Assembly: GCA_937923365.1 (NCBI GenBank)
Contig: CALAIJ010000268.1
Span: 1 to 11,921 of the forward strand
Direction: 5' to 3'
DNA from: an uncultured Sulfitobacter sp.
Lineage (GTDB): Bacteria > Pseudomonadota > Alphaproteobacteria > Rhodobacterales > Rhodobacteraceae
Length of the DNA stretch: 11,921 bases
In this document: piece by piece, positions 1-7,596 of the stretch
Layout of the letters: every line of letters starts with the position of its first letter
Numbering within the stretch: position 1 is the first letter of the stretch
The notes under the pieces: generated by a model
Told to the model about the DNA's origin: nothing
The model's database searches: none
Seen by the model: only the letters and a program-made list of their open reading frames with translations
Made by a program: the position numbers and the translations under genes

Positions 1-1618
1 TGATGTGGTGATCGTGGGCGCGGGGCCTGCTGGCCTGTCCGCCGCGATCCGGCTCAAGCAAATGGACCCTGAGTGCAATGTTGTTGTGCTGGAAAAAGGC
101 TCAGAAGTGGGCGCGCATATTCTGTCCGGTGCGGTGCTGGATCCTTGTGGTCTGGACGCGTTGATCCCTGACTGGAAGGAAAAGGGCGCGCCGCTGAACG
201 TGCCTGTCATCGAAGACAAATTCTATGCGCTGGGCGAAGCCGGAGAGTTCCGCATTCCCAATTTCCCCATGCCGCCTCTGATGAACAACCACGGCAATTA
301 CATCGTCTCCATGGGCAATGTGTGTCGCTGGATGGCCGAGCAGGCCGAAGAACTGGGTGTCGAGATTTTCCCCGGCATGGCGTGTTCAGAGCTGGTCTAC
401 GGCGAAAAGGGCGAAGTCAAAGGCGTCGTTGCGGGCGTCTTTGGGCTGGAGGCTGACGGGTCCATCGGGGAGAACACCGAGCCGGGGATGGAACTGCACG
501 GCAAGTACGTATTCCTGTCAGAGGGCGTGCGCGGCAGCCTGTCAAAGCAGGTCATCGCCAAGTACAATCTGGACGAAGGCAAAGAGCCGCAGAAATACGG
601 CCTTGGCATGAAAGAGATCTGGGAGATTGATCCCGCGAAGCACAAGGAAGGCTCTGTCACCCACACGATGGGCTGGCCGCTGAACAAGAACGCGGGCGGC
701 GGATCCTTCATCTACCACCTTGATAACAATCAGGTCTATGTGGGCTTTGTGGTGCACTTGGGCTACAAGAACCCGCATCTGTTCCCTTACATGGAATTCC
801 AGCGCTTCAAGCATCATCCGATGGTTGCCGACCTTCTGAAAGGCGGCAAGCGGGTTGCTTATGGCGCGCGTGCGATTACCGAGGGTGGCTTGCAATCCAT
901 GCCGAAACTTGTGGCCCCCGGTGTGGCACTGTTGGGTTGCTCTGCGGGCATGGTCAACCTGCCGCGCATCAAGGGCAACCACAACGCCATGCTGTCAGGC
1001 AAGGCCGCAGCCGAGGCCGCAATCCGCGCGATCAAGGCAAACCGTTCCGGTGATGAACTGACGGCGTATGAGAAAGATGTACGCACAGGTGCCATTGGTG
1101 CTGACCTCAAGAAAGTGCGCAACGTCAAACCGATGTGGTCCAAATGGGGCCTGACAGCATCGCTTGCTTTGGGCGGGTTCGACATGTGGTGCAATACGTT
1201 GGGGTTCTCGCTGTTTGGTACGATGGGGCACGGCAAAAATGATGCTGACGCCACCGAGAAAGCCTCCAAGCACAAGCCGATCGAATACCCTAGGCCCGAT
1301 GGCAGGCTCAGCTTTGACCGTCTGACCAATGTCGCGTTCAGCTTTACCAATCACGAGGAAAGCCAGCCTGCGCATCTGACGCTGAAAGACGCCAGCATTC
1401 CGGTGGGTGTGAACCTTGTGGAATACGCAGGCCCCTCGGCGCGCTATTGTCCTGCCGGCGTTTACGAGTTCATCGAGGAAGAGGGCAAGGACACGCGCTT
1501 CCAGATCAACTTCCAGAACTGCGTGCACTGCAAGACCTGCGACATCAAGGACCCCAGCCAGAACATCGTCTGGACCACACCGCAGGGCGGGGACGGGCCG
1601 AACTACCCGAACATGTAA
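1..1618 (+). CDS. Electron transfer flavoprotein-ubiquinone oxidoreductase (ETF-QO), 5' end cut by the window edge
   Basis: ETF-QO is an inner-membrane-associated FAD and 4Fe-4S enzyme that takes electrons from reduced electron transfer flavoprotein (from acyl-CoA and amino acid dehydrogenases) and reduces ubiquinone. The reading frame is open to the left edge (codon GAT at 2-4 precedes GTG at 5), so the true start, probably about ten codons upstream, lies outside. About 537 residues are visible. An FAD-binding GAGPAG motif begins at the fifth visible residue. The C-terminal cluster-binding cysteines are Cys482 (YCPAG) and Cys506, Cys509 and Cys512 (CVHCKTC), with the spacing typical of the family, and the C-terminal NYPNM is also typical. 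No frameshift or missing ligand is seen. The GTG at 5 should not be taken as the start because it falls inside the dinucleotide-binding strand. Identification is very secure. The ETF subunit genes are not in this window. Confidence 0.96.
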   Translation, partial: DVVIVGAGPAGLSAAIRLKQMDPECNVVVLEKGSEVGAHILSGAVLDPCGLDALIPDWKEKGAPLNVPVIEDKFYALGEAGEFRIPNFPMPPLMNNHGNYIVSMGNVCRWMAEQAEELGVEIFPGMACSELVYGEKGEVKGVVAGVFGLEADGSIGENTEPGMELHGKYVFLSEGVRGSLSKQVIAKYNLDEGKEPQKYGLGMKEIWEIDPAKHKEGSVTHTMGWPLNKNAGGGSFIYHLDNNQVYVGFVVHLGYKNPHLFPYMEFQRFKHHPMVADLLKGGKRVAYGARAITEGGLQSMPKLVAPGVALLGCSAGMVNLPRIKGNHNAMLSGKAAAEAAIRAIKANRSGDELTAYEKDVRTGAIGADLKKVRNVKPMWSKWGLTASLALGGFDMWCNTLGFSLFGTMGHGKNDADATEKASKHKPIEYPRPDGRLSFDRLTNVAFSFTNHEESQPAHLTLKDASIPVGVNLVEYAGPSARYCPAGVYEFIEEEGKDTRFQINFQNCVHCKTCDIKDPSQNIVWTTPQGGDGPNYPNM

Positions 1619-1643
1619 GGCGCGATTTTAGCGTTCTGATCCG

Positions 1644-1675
1644 GCATCGCTTTCCTGGCTTCAGGAGGGCGGTGC
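1644..1675 (+). terminator. Stable hairpin after the ETF-QO gene, no U-tract
   Basis: Bases 1644-1657 pair with 1662-1675 around a GCTT loop, giving a 14-bp stem with three G.U wobbles if transcribed from the plus strand. On the minus strand those wobbles become A.C mismatches, so the fold favours plus-strand RNA, meaning the ETF-QO transcript. It starts 25 bases after the stop codon. No run of T follows, so it is not a classic intrinsic terminator; it may protect the 3' end or act with Rho. The fold was worked out by eye. Confidence 0.4.
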
Positions 1676-1718
1676 GGGGCAATGCCTCTCACGGCTGCGT
1701 GTGCGTTGCCGTGCACCA

Positions 1719-1746
1719 TTGCGCCTTGCGACCGGTCTGCTAGGCT
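1719..1746 (+). promoter_or_regulatory. Candidate sigma-70-type promoter for the TPR-ispE operon
   Basis: TTGCGC (1719-1724), a 16-base spacer and TAGGCT (1741-1746) sit just upstream of the TPR start at 1775, with a GAGG ribosome-binding site at 1763-1766. The fit to the housekeeping consensus is only partial, so this is a guess based on position and shape. Confidence 0.3.
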
Positions 1747-1774
1747 TGGTCAAAAGCATCTTGAGGCACCCCAC

Positions 1775-3490
1775 ATGACCCCATCTTTTCTGCGCACTGC
1801 GGCTGCTCTGGCCCTTTTAACTGCACTGGCGGCCCCCGTGGTCGCGGATGGCACGGCGGGCGCATATCTTGCGGGTCGGTCCGCGGCGGTGAACAGCGAT
1901 TATACCGAGGCCGCCAGCTATTACACGCAGGCGCTGGCCCGCGACACCAGCAACGTGGAACTGATGGAGAGTGCGTCACTGGCCTATCTGGCCCTTGGTC
2001 GGGTGGCACGTGCGCTGCCATTGGCACGCCGGATGGAAGAACAAGGCCAGAATTCCGAAGTGGCCCATATGGTTATCACCGCCAATCTGGCGGCTGAAGC
2101 GGACTACAAAGCATTGTTGGCGCGCAAGAGCGGCACCGCTGGCATTGGCCCCTGGGTGGACGGGCTGGTCAAAGGCTGGGCGCATATGGGCGCGGGTGAT
2201 GTGACCTCTGCCATGGCCGAATTCGACACATTGGCAAAAGAGCCGGGCATCAAGGGATTTGTCTTGTATCACAAGGCTTTGGCGCTGGCGAGCGTGGGCG
2301 ACTTTGAAGGCGCCGAAGCGATTTTTGCCAGTGACGGGGCAGGGGCTGCGGGCCAAACGCGGCGCGGCACCATCGCGCACGCTGAAGTTCTGGCGCAGCT
2401 GGGCAAGTTTGACGACGCGGTCACGCTGCTCAAGACCGCCTTTGCCGATGGCACCGACCCCGAATTGGACCAATTGATCGCGTCCTATGAGATCAATGAC
2501 GTGGGCCCTTTCGACTTTGTGCGGGGCGCGCAGGACGGCATCGCAGAGGTCTACTTTACCTTTGCTGCCGTGCTCAAAAGTGAATCTGCGGGCGATTACT
2601 ACGTCTTGCTTTATGCCCGCGTCGCGCGGTTCTTGCGGGACGGTCATGTGGACGCGCTGCTGCTGACGGCCAGCTTGCTTGAGAGCCTTGACCAAAACGA
2701 ATTGGCGATCGAGGAGTACAAATCCGTGCCCGCCGACGACCCCGCCTATCACGCGGCGGAATTGGGCCGCGCGGGTGCATTGCGCCGGATGGAGCGTCCG
2801 GGCGAGGCGATCGAAGTGCTGGAGCAGCTCGCCAAAACCCACGGCCAGATGCCTGTTGTGCATTCAACGCTTGGGGACGTGCTGCGCGGCGAGGACGACT
2901 TTGAAGGGGCAATCGCGGCCTATAATAAGGCGCTGGAAAAAGCCCCGGCTGAGGGGCGCATCCGTTGGGTGCTGCTCTATTCGCGGGGCATTGCGCATGA
3001 GCGTAACGATGACTTTGACAACGCCGAAAAGGACTTTCGCGCTGCACTGGAGATCAACCCGGAACAGCCGCAAGTGCTGAATTACCTTGGCTATTCGCTG
3101 GTCGAAGAGCAGCGGAATCTGGACGAGGCGTTGGACATGATCGAACGCGCGGTCAAAGCCAGCCCCAATTCGGGCTATATCGTCGACAGTCTTGGCTGGG
3201 TGTTCTACCGCCTTGGCCGCTACGATGAGGCCGTGGTTCAAATGGAGCGCGCGGTTCAATTGCTGCCCGTCGATCCGGTAGTGAATGACCACCTAGGCGA
3301 CGTGCTGTGGGCCGTGGGTCGCGACCGCGAGGCGGAGTTCCAGTGGAGCCGTGCGCTGTCCTTTATCGACCCTGAGGACGAGAACGGCGAGGCTGATCCG
3401 GAACGCATCCGCCGCAAGATCGATGTCGGTCTGGATGTGGTGCTGGAGGAAGAAGGCGCAGAACCACTCAAGCGCGCCAACGATGGGTAG
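1775..3490 (+). CDS. Exported tetratricopeptide-repeat protein, 571 aa
   Basis: The protein is a probable periplasmic, repeat-built scaffold; its partner is unknown. Residues 1-24 look like a Sec signal peptide (Arg7, hydrophobic stretch 8-23, cleavage after V-V-A at 24). TPR-like units are clearest at about 27-60, 361-394, 398-431, 432-466, 467-500 and 501-533, with helical repeat-like sequence between. The C-terminus is acidic. I chose ATG 1775 over the longer frame from 1682 because it gives the signal peptide and has GAGG nine bases upstream; the extra 31 residues look like translated non-coding sequence. The gene ends 9 bases before ispE, so the two are probably co-transcribed. A TPR protein next to ispE is, as I recall, common in Rhodobacterales, but that link is from memory and does not give a function. 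No enzymatic motif is seen. Confidence 0.88.
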   Translation: MTPSFLRTAAALALLTALAAPVVADGTAGAYLAGRSAAVNSDYTEAASYYTQALARDTSNVELMESASLAYLALGRVARALPLARRMEEQGQNSEVAHMVITANLAAEADYKALLARKSGTAGIGPWVDGLVKGWAHMGAGDVTSAMAEFDTLAKEPGIKGFVLYHKALALASVGDFEGAEAIFASDGAGAAGQTRRGTIAHAEVLAQLGKFDDAVTLLKTAFADGTDPELDQLIASYEINDVGPFDFVRGAQDGIAEVYFTFAAVLKSESAGDYYVLLYARVARFLRDGHVDALLLTASLLESLDQNELAIEEYKSVPADDPAYHAAELGRAGALRRMERPGEAIEVLEQLAKTHGQMPVVHSTLGDVLRGEDDFEGAIAAYNKALEKAPAEGRIRWVLLYSRGIAHERNDDFDNAEKDFRAALEINPEQPQVLNYLGYSLVEEQRNLDEALDMIERAVKASPNSGYIVDSLGWVFYRLGRYDEAVVQMERAVQLLPVDPVVNDHLGDVLWAVGRDREAEFQWSRALSFIDPEDENGEADPERIRRKIDVGLDVVLEEEGAEPLKRANDG

Positions 3491-3499
3491 CCACGACTG

Positions 3500-4426
3500 A
3501 TGTCACAGGAAACCTTGGGTGTAACCGTTTTTGCACCCGCCAAGATCAACCTGACCCTGCATGTCACCGGGCAACGCGATGACGGCTATCATCTGCTTGA
3601 TTCTCTTGTGGTTTTTGCCTCTGTCGGGGACCAGTTGCACGTCAAGCCGGGCCAAAAAATCTCTGTCATGACGAAGGGACCTGAGGCGCGGGGCGTGCCC
3701 ACGGACCGCTCCAATCTTGTGTTGCGCGTGGCGCGCGCTTTTACAGGCATGCCGGGGGCGTCTTTCGTGCTACACAAGAGCCTGCCCGTCGCCTCTGGTA
3801 TCGGCGGTGGGTCTGCGGATGCCGCGGCGGCCTTTCGGGGGCTGATGACCTGCTGGAGCGACGGTGAGGTGGATGCAAAGATGTTCGACCCCGCCCACAC
3901 GCCGATGTTCGACAAGCTGCTGGCATTGGGCGCGGATATACCCGTTTGCCTACAATCAGTGCCCAAGCGCATGCGCGGCGTAGGTGAGGTATTGGAAGAC
4001 ACGCCCAAGATGCCTTTGCTACACGCGGTGCTGGTGAACCCACGGGTGTCCGTCTCGACCCCTGTGGTGTTCGAGGCGCTGAACAACAAGACCAATCCGC
4101 CGATGCCTGACGTTTTACCCAGTTTCAGCGGGCTGCACGGGTTCGTTTCCTGGCTGGGCCAGCAACGCAATGACCTACAGGAACCCGCCTGCGCCCTGGT
4201 GCCTGAAATCGGCAATCTGCTGGCGGTGATCGAAGGGGATCCCAATTGTTTGCTGGCGCGGATGTCCGGCTCGGGTGCCACCTGCTTTGGCGTGTTCGAA
4301 AATGCCGATATGGCCAACGCGGCGGCCAAGCGTATCCGCAAGGCTTATCCCACCTACTGGACCCATGCAGTGCGGTTGGGCGGTTTTGGCAAAGCGAGCC
4401 TGCCAAGGGTCAAGCGGTCGGGTTAA
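3500..4426 (+). CDS. ispE: 4-diphosphocytidyl-2-C-methyl-D-erythritol kinase (IspE)
   Basis: IspE is the cytoplasmic GHMP-family kinase that phosphorylates the 2-hydroxyl of CDP-methylerythritol with ATP, a step of the MEP pathway to IPP and DMAPP. The 308 residues carry the three expected motifs: N-terminal APAKINLTL with the likely catalytic Lys15, the glycine-rich ATP loop LPVASGIGGGSADAAA at 95-110, and C-terminal MSGSGATCFG at 255-264. Asp146 in LGADIPV matches the catalytic aspartate. The protein is somewhat longer than E. coli IspE (283 aa); the extra length includes about 120-138 and the basic C-terminal tail. ATG 3500 lies 9 bases after the TPR gene with no strong ribosome-binding site, suggesting translational coupling. 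It converges on the polyprenyl synthase with a 19-base gap holding only a weak GGCG/CGCC hairpin. Confidence 0.95.
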   Translation: MSQETLGVTVFAPAKINLTLHVTGQRDDGYHLLDSLVVFASVGDQLHVKPGQKISVMTKGPEARGVPTDRSNLVLRVARAFTGMPGASFVLHKSLPVASGIGGGSADAAAAFRGLMTCWSDGEVDAKMFDPAHTPMFDKLLALGADIPVCLQSVPKRMRGVGEVLEDTPKMPLLHAVLVNPRVSVSTPVVFEALNNKTNPPMPDVLPSFSGLHGFVSWLGQQRNDLQEPACALVPEIGNLLAVIEGDPNCLLARMSGSGATCFGVFENADMANAAAKRIRKAYPTYWTHAVRLGGFGKASLPRVKRSG

Positions 4427-4445
4427 GGCGGGCGTAACGCCATGC

Positions 4446-5447
4446 CTAGCTGATCCGGCTCACCACGTAATCCGCGATGCCGGCCAGCATGGTCTTGACC
4501 TCGTGATCGGGCAGGGCATCGAGCGCGCTCTTGGCTTTGTCTGACCAGGCGCGGGCGTCCGCCTCTGTAGCGTCCAAAGTGCCGTGCTTGTTCAGAAGGG
4601 CCAGCGCGTGATCCAGATCGCCATCCTCCTGATGACCTTTCTCGATGGTGAGCTGCCAAAAGGCGCGCTCCTCGGCGTCCGCTTGGGCCACGGCTTTGAT
4701 CACGGGCAGCGTCAGCTTGCGCTCGCGAAAATCGTCCCCGATGTTCTTGCCCGTGGCATCCGTGCCGCGATAGTCCAGCAGGTCGTCCACAATCTGGAAC
4801 GCAATACCCAGCGCATCACCGAAGTCGAACAGCGCCTTGATCTGGTCCTCTGGCGCGTCAGCAATGACTCCGCCGACTTCGGTCGCCGCCGAGAAAAGCG
4901 CCGCCGTTTTGCCGCGCACAACTTGCAGGTAAATGCTTTCGTCCGTTGCAAGGTTCTGGGCGGCGGTCAGTTGCAGCACTTCGCCCTCAGCAATCGTGGC
5001 CGCAGCATTCGACAGAATTTTCATGACCCGCATGGAGCCGGGTTCGGTCATCAACTGGAACGAGCGGGCAAACAGGTAGTCGCCCACCAGCACCGAGGAC
5101 TGATTGTCCCACAGCAGGTTCGCTGTAGGCCGCCCGCGCCGCTGGGCGCTTTCGTCGACCACATCATCGTGCAGCAGGGTCGCTGTGTGGATGAACTCTA
5201 CCGTGGCGGCCAGATGCACGTGATAGGGCCCCGCGTAGCCACACATCCGCGCCGCTGCCAGCGTCAGCATGGGCCGCAACCGCTTGCCACCGGCACCGAC
5301 CAGATGGGCGGTGACTTCGGGGATGCGGGGCGCATGCTCGGATGCCATACGCTCTGCAATGAGCGCGCCAACAGCGTCCATATCTGCGGACAAATAGCTT
5401 GCCAGCTGATCGTGCGGCTTGGGGCTGGGATCGATTTTGGTCAACAT
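4446..5447 (-). CDS. ispB: Long-chain trans-polyprenyl diphosphate synthase (quinone side chain), 333 aa
   Basis: This cytoplasmic trans-prenyltransferase extends an allylic diphosphate with IPP units to make the ubiquinone tail. Visible motifs are GGKRLRP (53-59), the first aspartate-rich motif DDVVD (94-98), GKT (180-182) and the second aspartate-rich motif DDLLD (221-225). The fifth residue before the first motif is alanine (Ala89), a small residue typical of long-chain (C40-C50) enzymes rather than farnesyl or geranylgeranyl synthases. Rhodobacterales use ubiquinone-10, so decaprenyl diphosphate is the likely product, although automatic pipelines often call it octaprenyl. The symbol ispB is by functional analogy; ddsA or sdsA would also fit. 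ATG 5447 gives a normal N-terminus, with only weak Shine-Dalgarno sequence upstream. The gene is divergent from the DUF2007 gene across 51 bases and converges with ispE. Confidence 0.93.
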   Translation of the reverse strand: MLTKIDPSPKPHDQLASYLSADMDAVGALIAERMASEHAPRIPEVTAHLVGAGGKRLRPMLTLAAARMCGYAGPYHVHLAATVEFIHTATLLHDDVVDESAQRRGRPTANLLWDNQSSVLVGDYLFARSFQLMTEPGSMRVMKILSNAAATIAEGEVLQLTAAQNLATDESIYLQVVRGKTAALFSAATEVGGVIADAPEDQIKALFDFGDALGIAFQIVDDLLDYRGTDATGKNIGDDFRERKLTLPVIKAVAQADAEERAFWQLTIEKGHQEDGDLDHALALLNKHGTLDATEADARAWSDKAKSALDALPDHEVKTMLAGIADYVVSRIS

Positions 5448-5462
5448 GGGTCCATCTATCGC

Positions 5463-5492
5463 TCGACATTCCGACGCTCATGGCTCTAGATC
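5463..5492 (+). promoter_or_regulatory. Candidate promoter giving a leaderless DUF2007 mRNA
   Basis: TCGACA (5463-5468), an 18-base spacer and TAGATC (5487-5492) would put the transcript start at about 5498-5500, on the DUF2007 start codon at 5499. No Shine-Dalgarno sequence precedes that ATG, which fits leaderless translation. The match to consensus is modest. Confidence 0.28.
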
Positions 5493-5498
5493 GCTGAT

Positions 5499-5714
5499 AT
5501 GAAGGAACTTTTGCGCAGCACCGACATGACGATCATCGCTTTTGCGACGGCTCTTCTTGAGGGTGAGGATATAGCCTGCTTCGCCATGGACGTAAACATG
5601 AGCGTGCTGGAAGGGGGCATCGGAATCTTCCCGCGCCGCCTGATGGTGCACCCCAATGATCACGCCGCAGCCCTGCGGGTTATGGAAGACAACGAGATTG
5701 ATCTGGGGATGTGA
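5499..5714 (+). CDS. DUF2007 family small protein, 71 aa
   Basis: The 71-residue protein has the DUF2007 pattern: an N-terminal strand and helix (MKELLRSTDMTIIAFATALL), then GEDIACFAMD, then a segment with GGIGIFPRRLMV and an acidic C-terminus. The family is sometimes labelled a putative signal-transducing protein, with no firm biochemical role. No membrane segment or signal peptide is seen. ATG 5499 gives the full-length domain, but there is no clear ribosome-binding site. The stop codon overlaps the start of the methyltransferase gene by 4 bases (GTGA), so the two are almost certainly translationally coupled. The family call comes from recognising the sequence pattern and should be confirmed with a profile. 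Confidence 0.85.
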   Translation: MKELLRSTDMTIIAFATALLEGEDIACFAMDVNMSVLEGGIGIFPRRLMVHPNDHAAALRVMEDNEIDLGM

Positions 5715-6463
5715 GCGGTTCTGACGCAGACGATTTGACGCAGGACGCGTTTCTGGGTGGCAAAGTCCAGCTTTGGCAACCACGGCGCGGGTATCGTGCG
5801 GGGGTCGACCCTGTCCTGCTGGCAGCGTGTATTCCAGCGCAGGCGGGGCAATCAGTGCTGGAACTGGGCTGTGGCGTGGGGGCCGCGATCTTGTGCCTTG
5901 GTGCACGGGTGCCGGGCCTGAGCCTGACAGGTGTAGAGCGGGAGCCTGCAATGGCAGCCCTTGCGCGGCGCAATTCGGAGGCGCTTGAAGTCGTCACAGC
6001 AGACCTCACCGACCTGCCGATGCCTTTGCGCGCGCAGCAATTTGACCATGTGCTGGCCAATCCTCCCTACTTTGATCGCGGCGCCTCACGGGCTTCTGAT
6101 GATCCGCTACGCGAGGCGGCCCATGCGGAAGAGACACCCTTGCGGGCATGGGTCAAAGCCGCTGGCAAACGGCTGAAGCCAAAAGGCATGGCGCATTTCA
6201 TCCACCGCGCAGAACGGTTGCCGGACTTGCTGGCTGCCCTACCACAAGACCTTGGTTCTGTTGAGGTTTTACCCATTGCATCACGCGCAGGCCGTACGGC
6301 GGAACGGGTCATTTTGCGGGCACGCAAGAACGGGGGCGGGGCGTTTTTGTTGCATCCGCCCTTGGTCATGCACAGCGGTACGTCGCATCCTGCCGACGAC
6401 AAAAAGGACTATCGGGATCAGGTGAAAGCGGTCCTTCAGTCCGGTGCCGCGCTTGAATTTTAG
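5711..6463 (+). CDS. TrmN6-like SAM-dependent methyltransferase (tRNA adenine-N6 type), 250 aa
   Basis: A class I SAM-dependent methyltransferase resembling the TrmN6/YfiC group, which in E. coli methylates N6 of adenine 37 in tRNA-Val. The SAM-binding motif I is VLELGCGVGA (49-58), followed by the acidic motif II (GVERE, about 74-78). NPPY at 117-120 is the motif of enzymes that methylate an exocyclic amino group. A conserved N-terminal stretch (DDLTQDAFLGGKVQLWQP, about 7-24) precedes the domain, as is usual in this family. The start is GTG 5711, overlapping the DUF2007 stop by 4 bases. The substrate is inferred from family only; a different RNA, or a protein glutamine, cannot be ruled out. 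The product is cytoplasmic. No terminator is obvious after 6463. Confidence 0.85.
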   Translation: MSGSDADDLTQDAFLGGKVQLWQPRRGYRAGVDPVLLAACIPAQAGQSVLELGCGVGAAILCLGARVPGLSLTGVEREPAMAALARRNSEALEVVTADLTDLPMPLRAQQFDHVLANPPYFDRGASRASDDPLREAAHAEETPLRAWVKAAGKRLKPKGMAHFIHRAERLPDLLAALPQDLGSVEVLPIASRAGRTAERVILRARKNGGGAFLLHPPLVMHSGTSHPADDKKDYRDQVKAVLQSGAALEF

Positions 6464-6550
6464 GCGATCGTGCGCATTTTAAGCAGTATCGCTGCGCAGC
6501 GGCGTGACTTTGATCGGCATCCGTGCTGAACTGAAGGTCTACATATCATC

Positions 6551-6558
6551 AAGGAGGA
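6551..6558 (+). promoter_or_regulatory. Strong ribosome-binding site for the DUF465 gene
   Basis: AAGGAGGA lies 4 bases before ATG 6563, a near-perfect Shine-Dalgarno sequence. It fixes the start and suggests high translation compared with the neighbouring genes, most of which have weak sites. Confidence 0.8.
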
Positions 6559-6562
6559 ATAC

Positions 6563-6727
6563 ATGGCCCTTACCGCGCATCTGGAAACCTTGAAGCGTAA
6601 ACACCGTGAGATGAGCGATGCTGTAGAAACAGCCCAGCGCGCACCCGGTATCGATGATCTGGAAGTTGCGACAATGAAAAAGGAAAAACTTCGACTTAAA
6701 GAAGAGATAACGAGGCTGTCGAGCTAA
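6563..6727 (+). CDS. DUF465 (YdcH-like) small coiled-coil protein, 54 aa
   Basis: The 54 residues begin MALTAHLETLKRKHREM and continue through DDLEVATMKKEKLRLKEEI to end RLSS. This is the YdcH/DUF465 pattern: two charged amphipathic helices joined by a short turn near GIDD (29-32), probably an antiparallel helical hairpin. The function of the family is unknown. It is probably cytoplasmic, with no signal peptide or cysteine. A perfect ribosome-binding site precedes ATG 6563. The gene stands 99 bases after the methyltransferase, so it may have its own promoter, though none is convincing. Its TAA stop overlaps the stop codon of the convergent exporter gene (shared bases 6724-6727), leaving no room for a terminator between them. 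The coding call is strong from ribosome-binding site and family pattern together. Confidence 0.88.
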   Translation: MALTAHLETLKRKHREMSDAVETAQRAPGIDDLEVATMKKEKLRLKEEITRLSS

Positions 6728-7596
6728 CGGCTTTTTGAACGAACGCTGGCGGCTGCTGCGACTGCCGCGCCGCCAGTAATCAGCAAGGTGGCCCAAAGCA
6801 GGGTTGCACCAGGTGCGGCAACGCCAGCCGCAACCAAAATCAGCGTAGACAAAAGCGGGGCCGCGTAAGAGCAAGTACCCAATAGCTGGATGTCCCCGCG
6901 TTTTACACCGATATCCCAGATAAAGAATGCCAGCCCCACAGGGCCAAGGCCCAGACCCATGATGGACGCCCAGCCTAGGGTTGTGTCCGGCAGGATGGTT
7001 TCCTCGAATAGCAGGTGCAACGGCAGGGATAGTGCCGCACTTGCCAGACAGAATACCGCAACGGAAGAAGTCGGGGCGTCGCCCACCAGACGCGACAGCA
7101 CCGAATAGCCCGACCACGTTAACGCACAGATCAAGGCCAGCACATAGCCGGGCAGATAGGCCATCGACAGGCCGACACCGCCGCCAGTAATTATCAATGC
7201 GGCCCCTGCAAAGCCCAGTGCCGCGCCAAGCAGATGACCCGCCCGCAAACGCTCACCCGGCAACATGCCAGAGAATATCACGATCAGCAGCGGCCAGAGA
7301 TAGGCAATCAGCCCCGCTTCCGCCGCAGGCGCAAGGCGCAGTGCCGAAAAATACAGCGCATGGTAGCCGAAGAGGCCCAACGTGCCAAAGACGTAGACTT
7401 TCATCGGCACAGTCCGCAGGCTTTGCAGCGCCCCGCTGGCACAGGTCCAGATCAATCCCAAGGTGCCGCCAATGGCAAAGCAAAGCGTGTTCAGCAGCAA
7501 TGGCGGGGTCGGGGCGGACCCAACCGTGAACAATGCCAGCAAAGCCCAAAGCAGGACTGCGCCAAATCCGATCATTGTGGCTTGTGCACGGCTCAT
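6724..7596 (-). CDS. DMT-superfamily (EamA) transporter resembling the aromatic amino acid exporter YddG, 290 aa
   Basis: An inner-membrane transporter with about ten hydrophobic segments arranged as two EamA repeats. Three stretches recall E. coli/Salmonella YddG, an exporter of aromatic amino acids: the N-terminus (MSRAQATMIGFGAVLLW), EAGLIAYLWPLLIVIFS around 93-109 with the YLWP motif at 99-102, and GDIQLLGTCSYAAPLLSTL in the second half. Export of amino acids or similar small molecules is therefore likely; the exact substrate is inference. The ATG at 7594-7596 overlaps the LysR stop by 4 bases (ATGA), so it is the second gene of a LysR-exporter operon. The 3' end overlaps the DUF465 stop tail to tail. 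Full length, no frameshift. Confidence 0.88.
   Translation of the reverse strand: MSRAQATMIGFGAVLLWALLALFTVGSAPTPPLLLNTLCFAIGGTLGLIWTCASGALQSLRTVPMKVYVFGTLGLFGYHALYFSALRLAPAAEAGLIAYLWPLLIVIFSGMLPGERLRAGHLLGAALGFAGAALIITGGGVGLSMAYLPGYVLALICALTWSGYSVLSRLVGDAPTSSVAVFCLASAALSLPLHLLFEETILPDTTLGWASIMGLGLGPVGLAFFIWDIGVKRGDIQLLGTCSYAAPLLSTLILVAAGVAAPGATLLWATLLITGGAAVAAAASVRSKSR

Noticed and set aside
542..982. Minus-strand frame (146 codons) inside the ETF-QO gene
   Set aside because: Shadow of an intact, motif-complete enzyme gene; no independent support.
1682..1774. N-terminal extension of the TPR protein
   Set aside because: It would place 31 residues before a clear signal peptide that has its own ribosome-binding site; the extension overlaps the proposed promoter.
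1976..2863. Minus-strand frame (295 codons) inside the TPR gene
   Set aside because: Antisense shadow of a protein with a signal peptide and TPR repeats; no domain or ribosome-binding site supports it.
4431..4441. GGCG-TAA-CGCC mini-hairpin between convergent ispE and the polyprenyl synthase
   Set aside because: A 4-bp stem with a 3-base loop and no T-run is too weak to call a terminator.
4584..5489. Long plus-strand frame (301 codons) opposite the polyprenyl synthase gene
   Set aside because: It is the antisense shadow of a gene with clear aspartate-rich motifs; the translation shows no recognisable domain.
6490..6501. CGCTGCGCAGCG palindrome between the methyltransferase and DUF465 genes
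   Set aside because: A hairpin here would have no loop and no T-run follows; short GC palindromes are expected in DNA of this composition.
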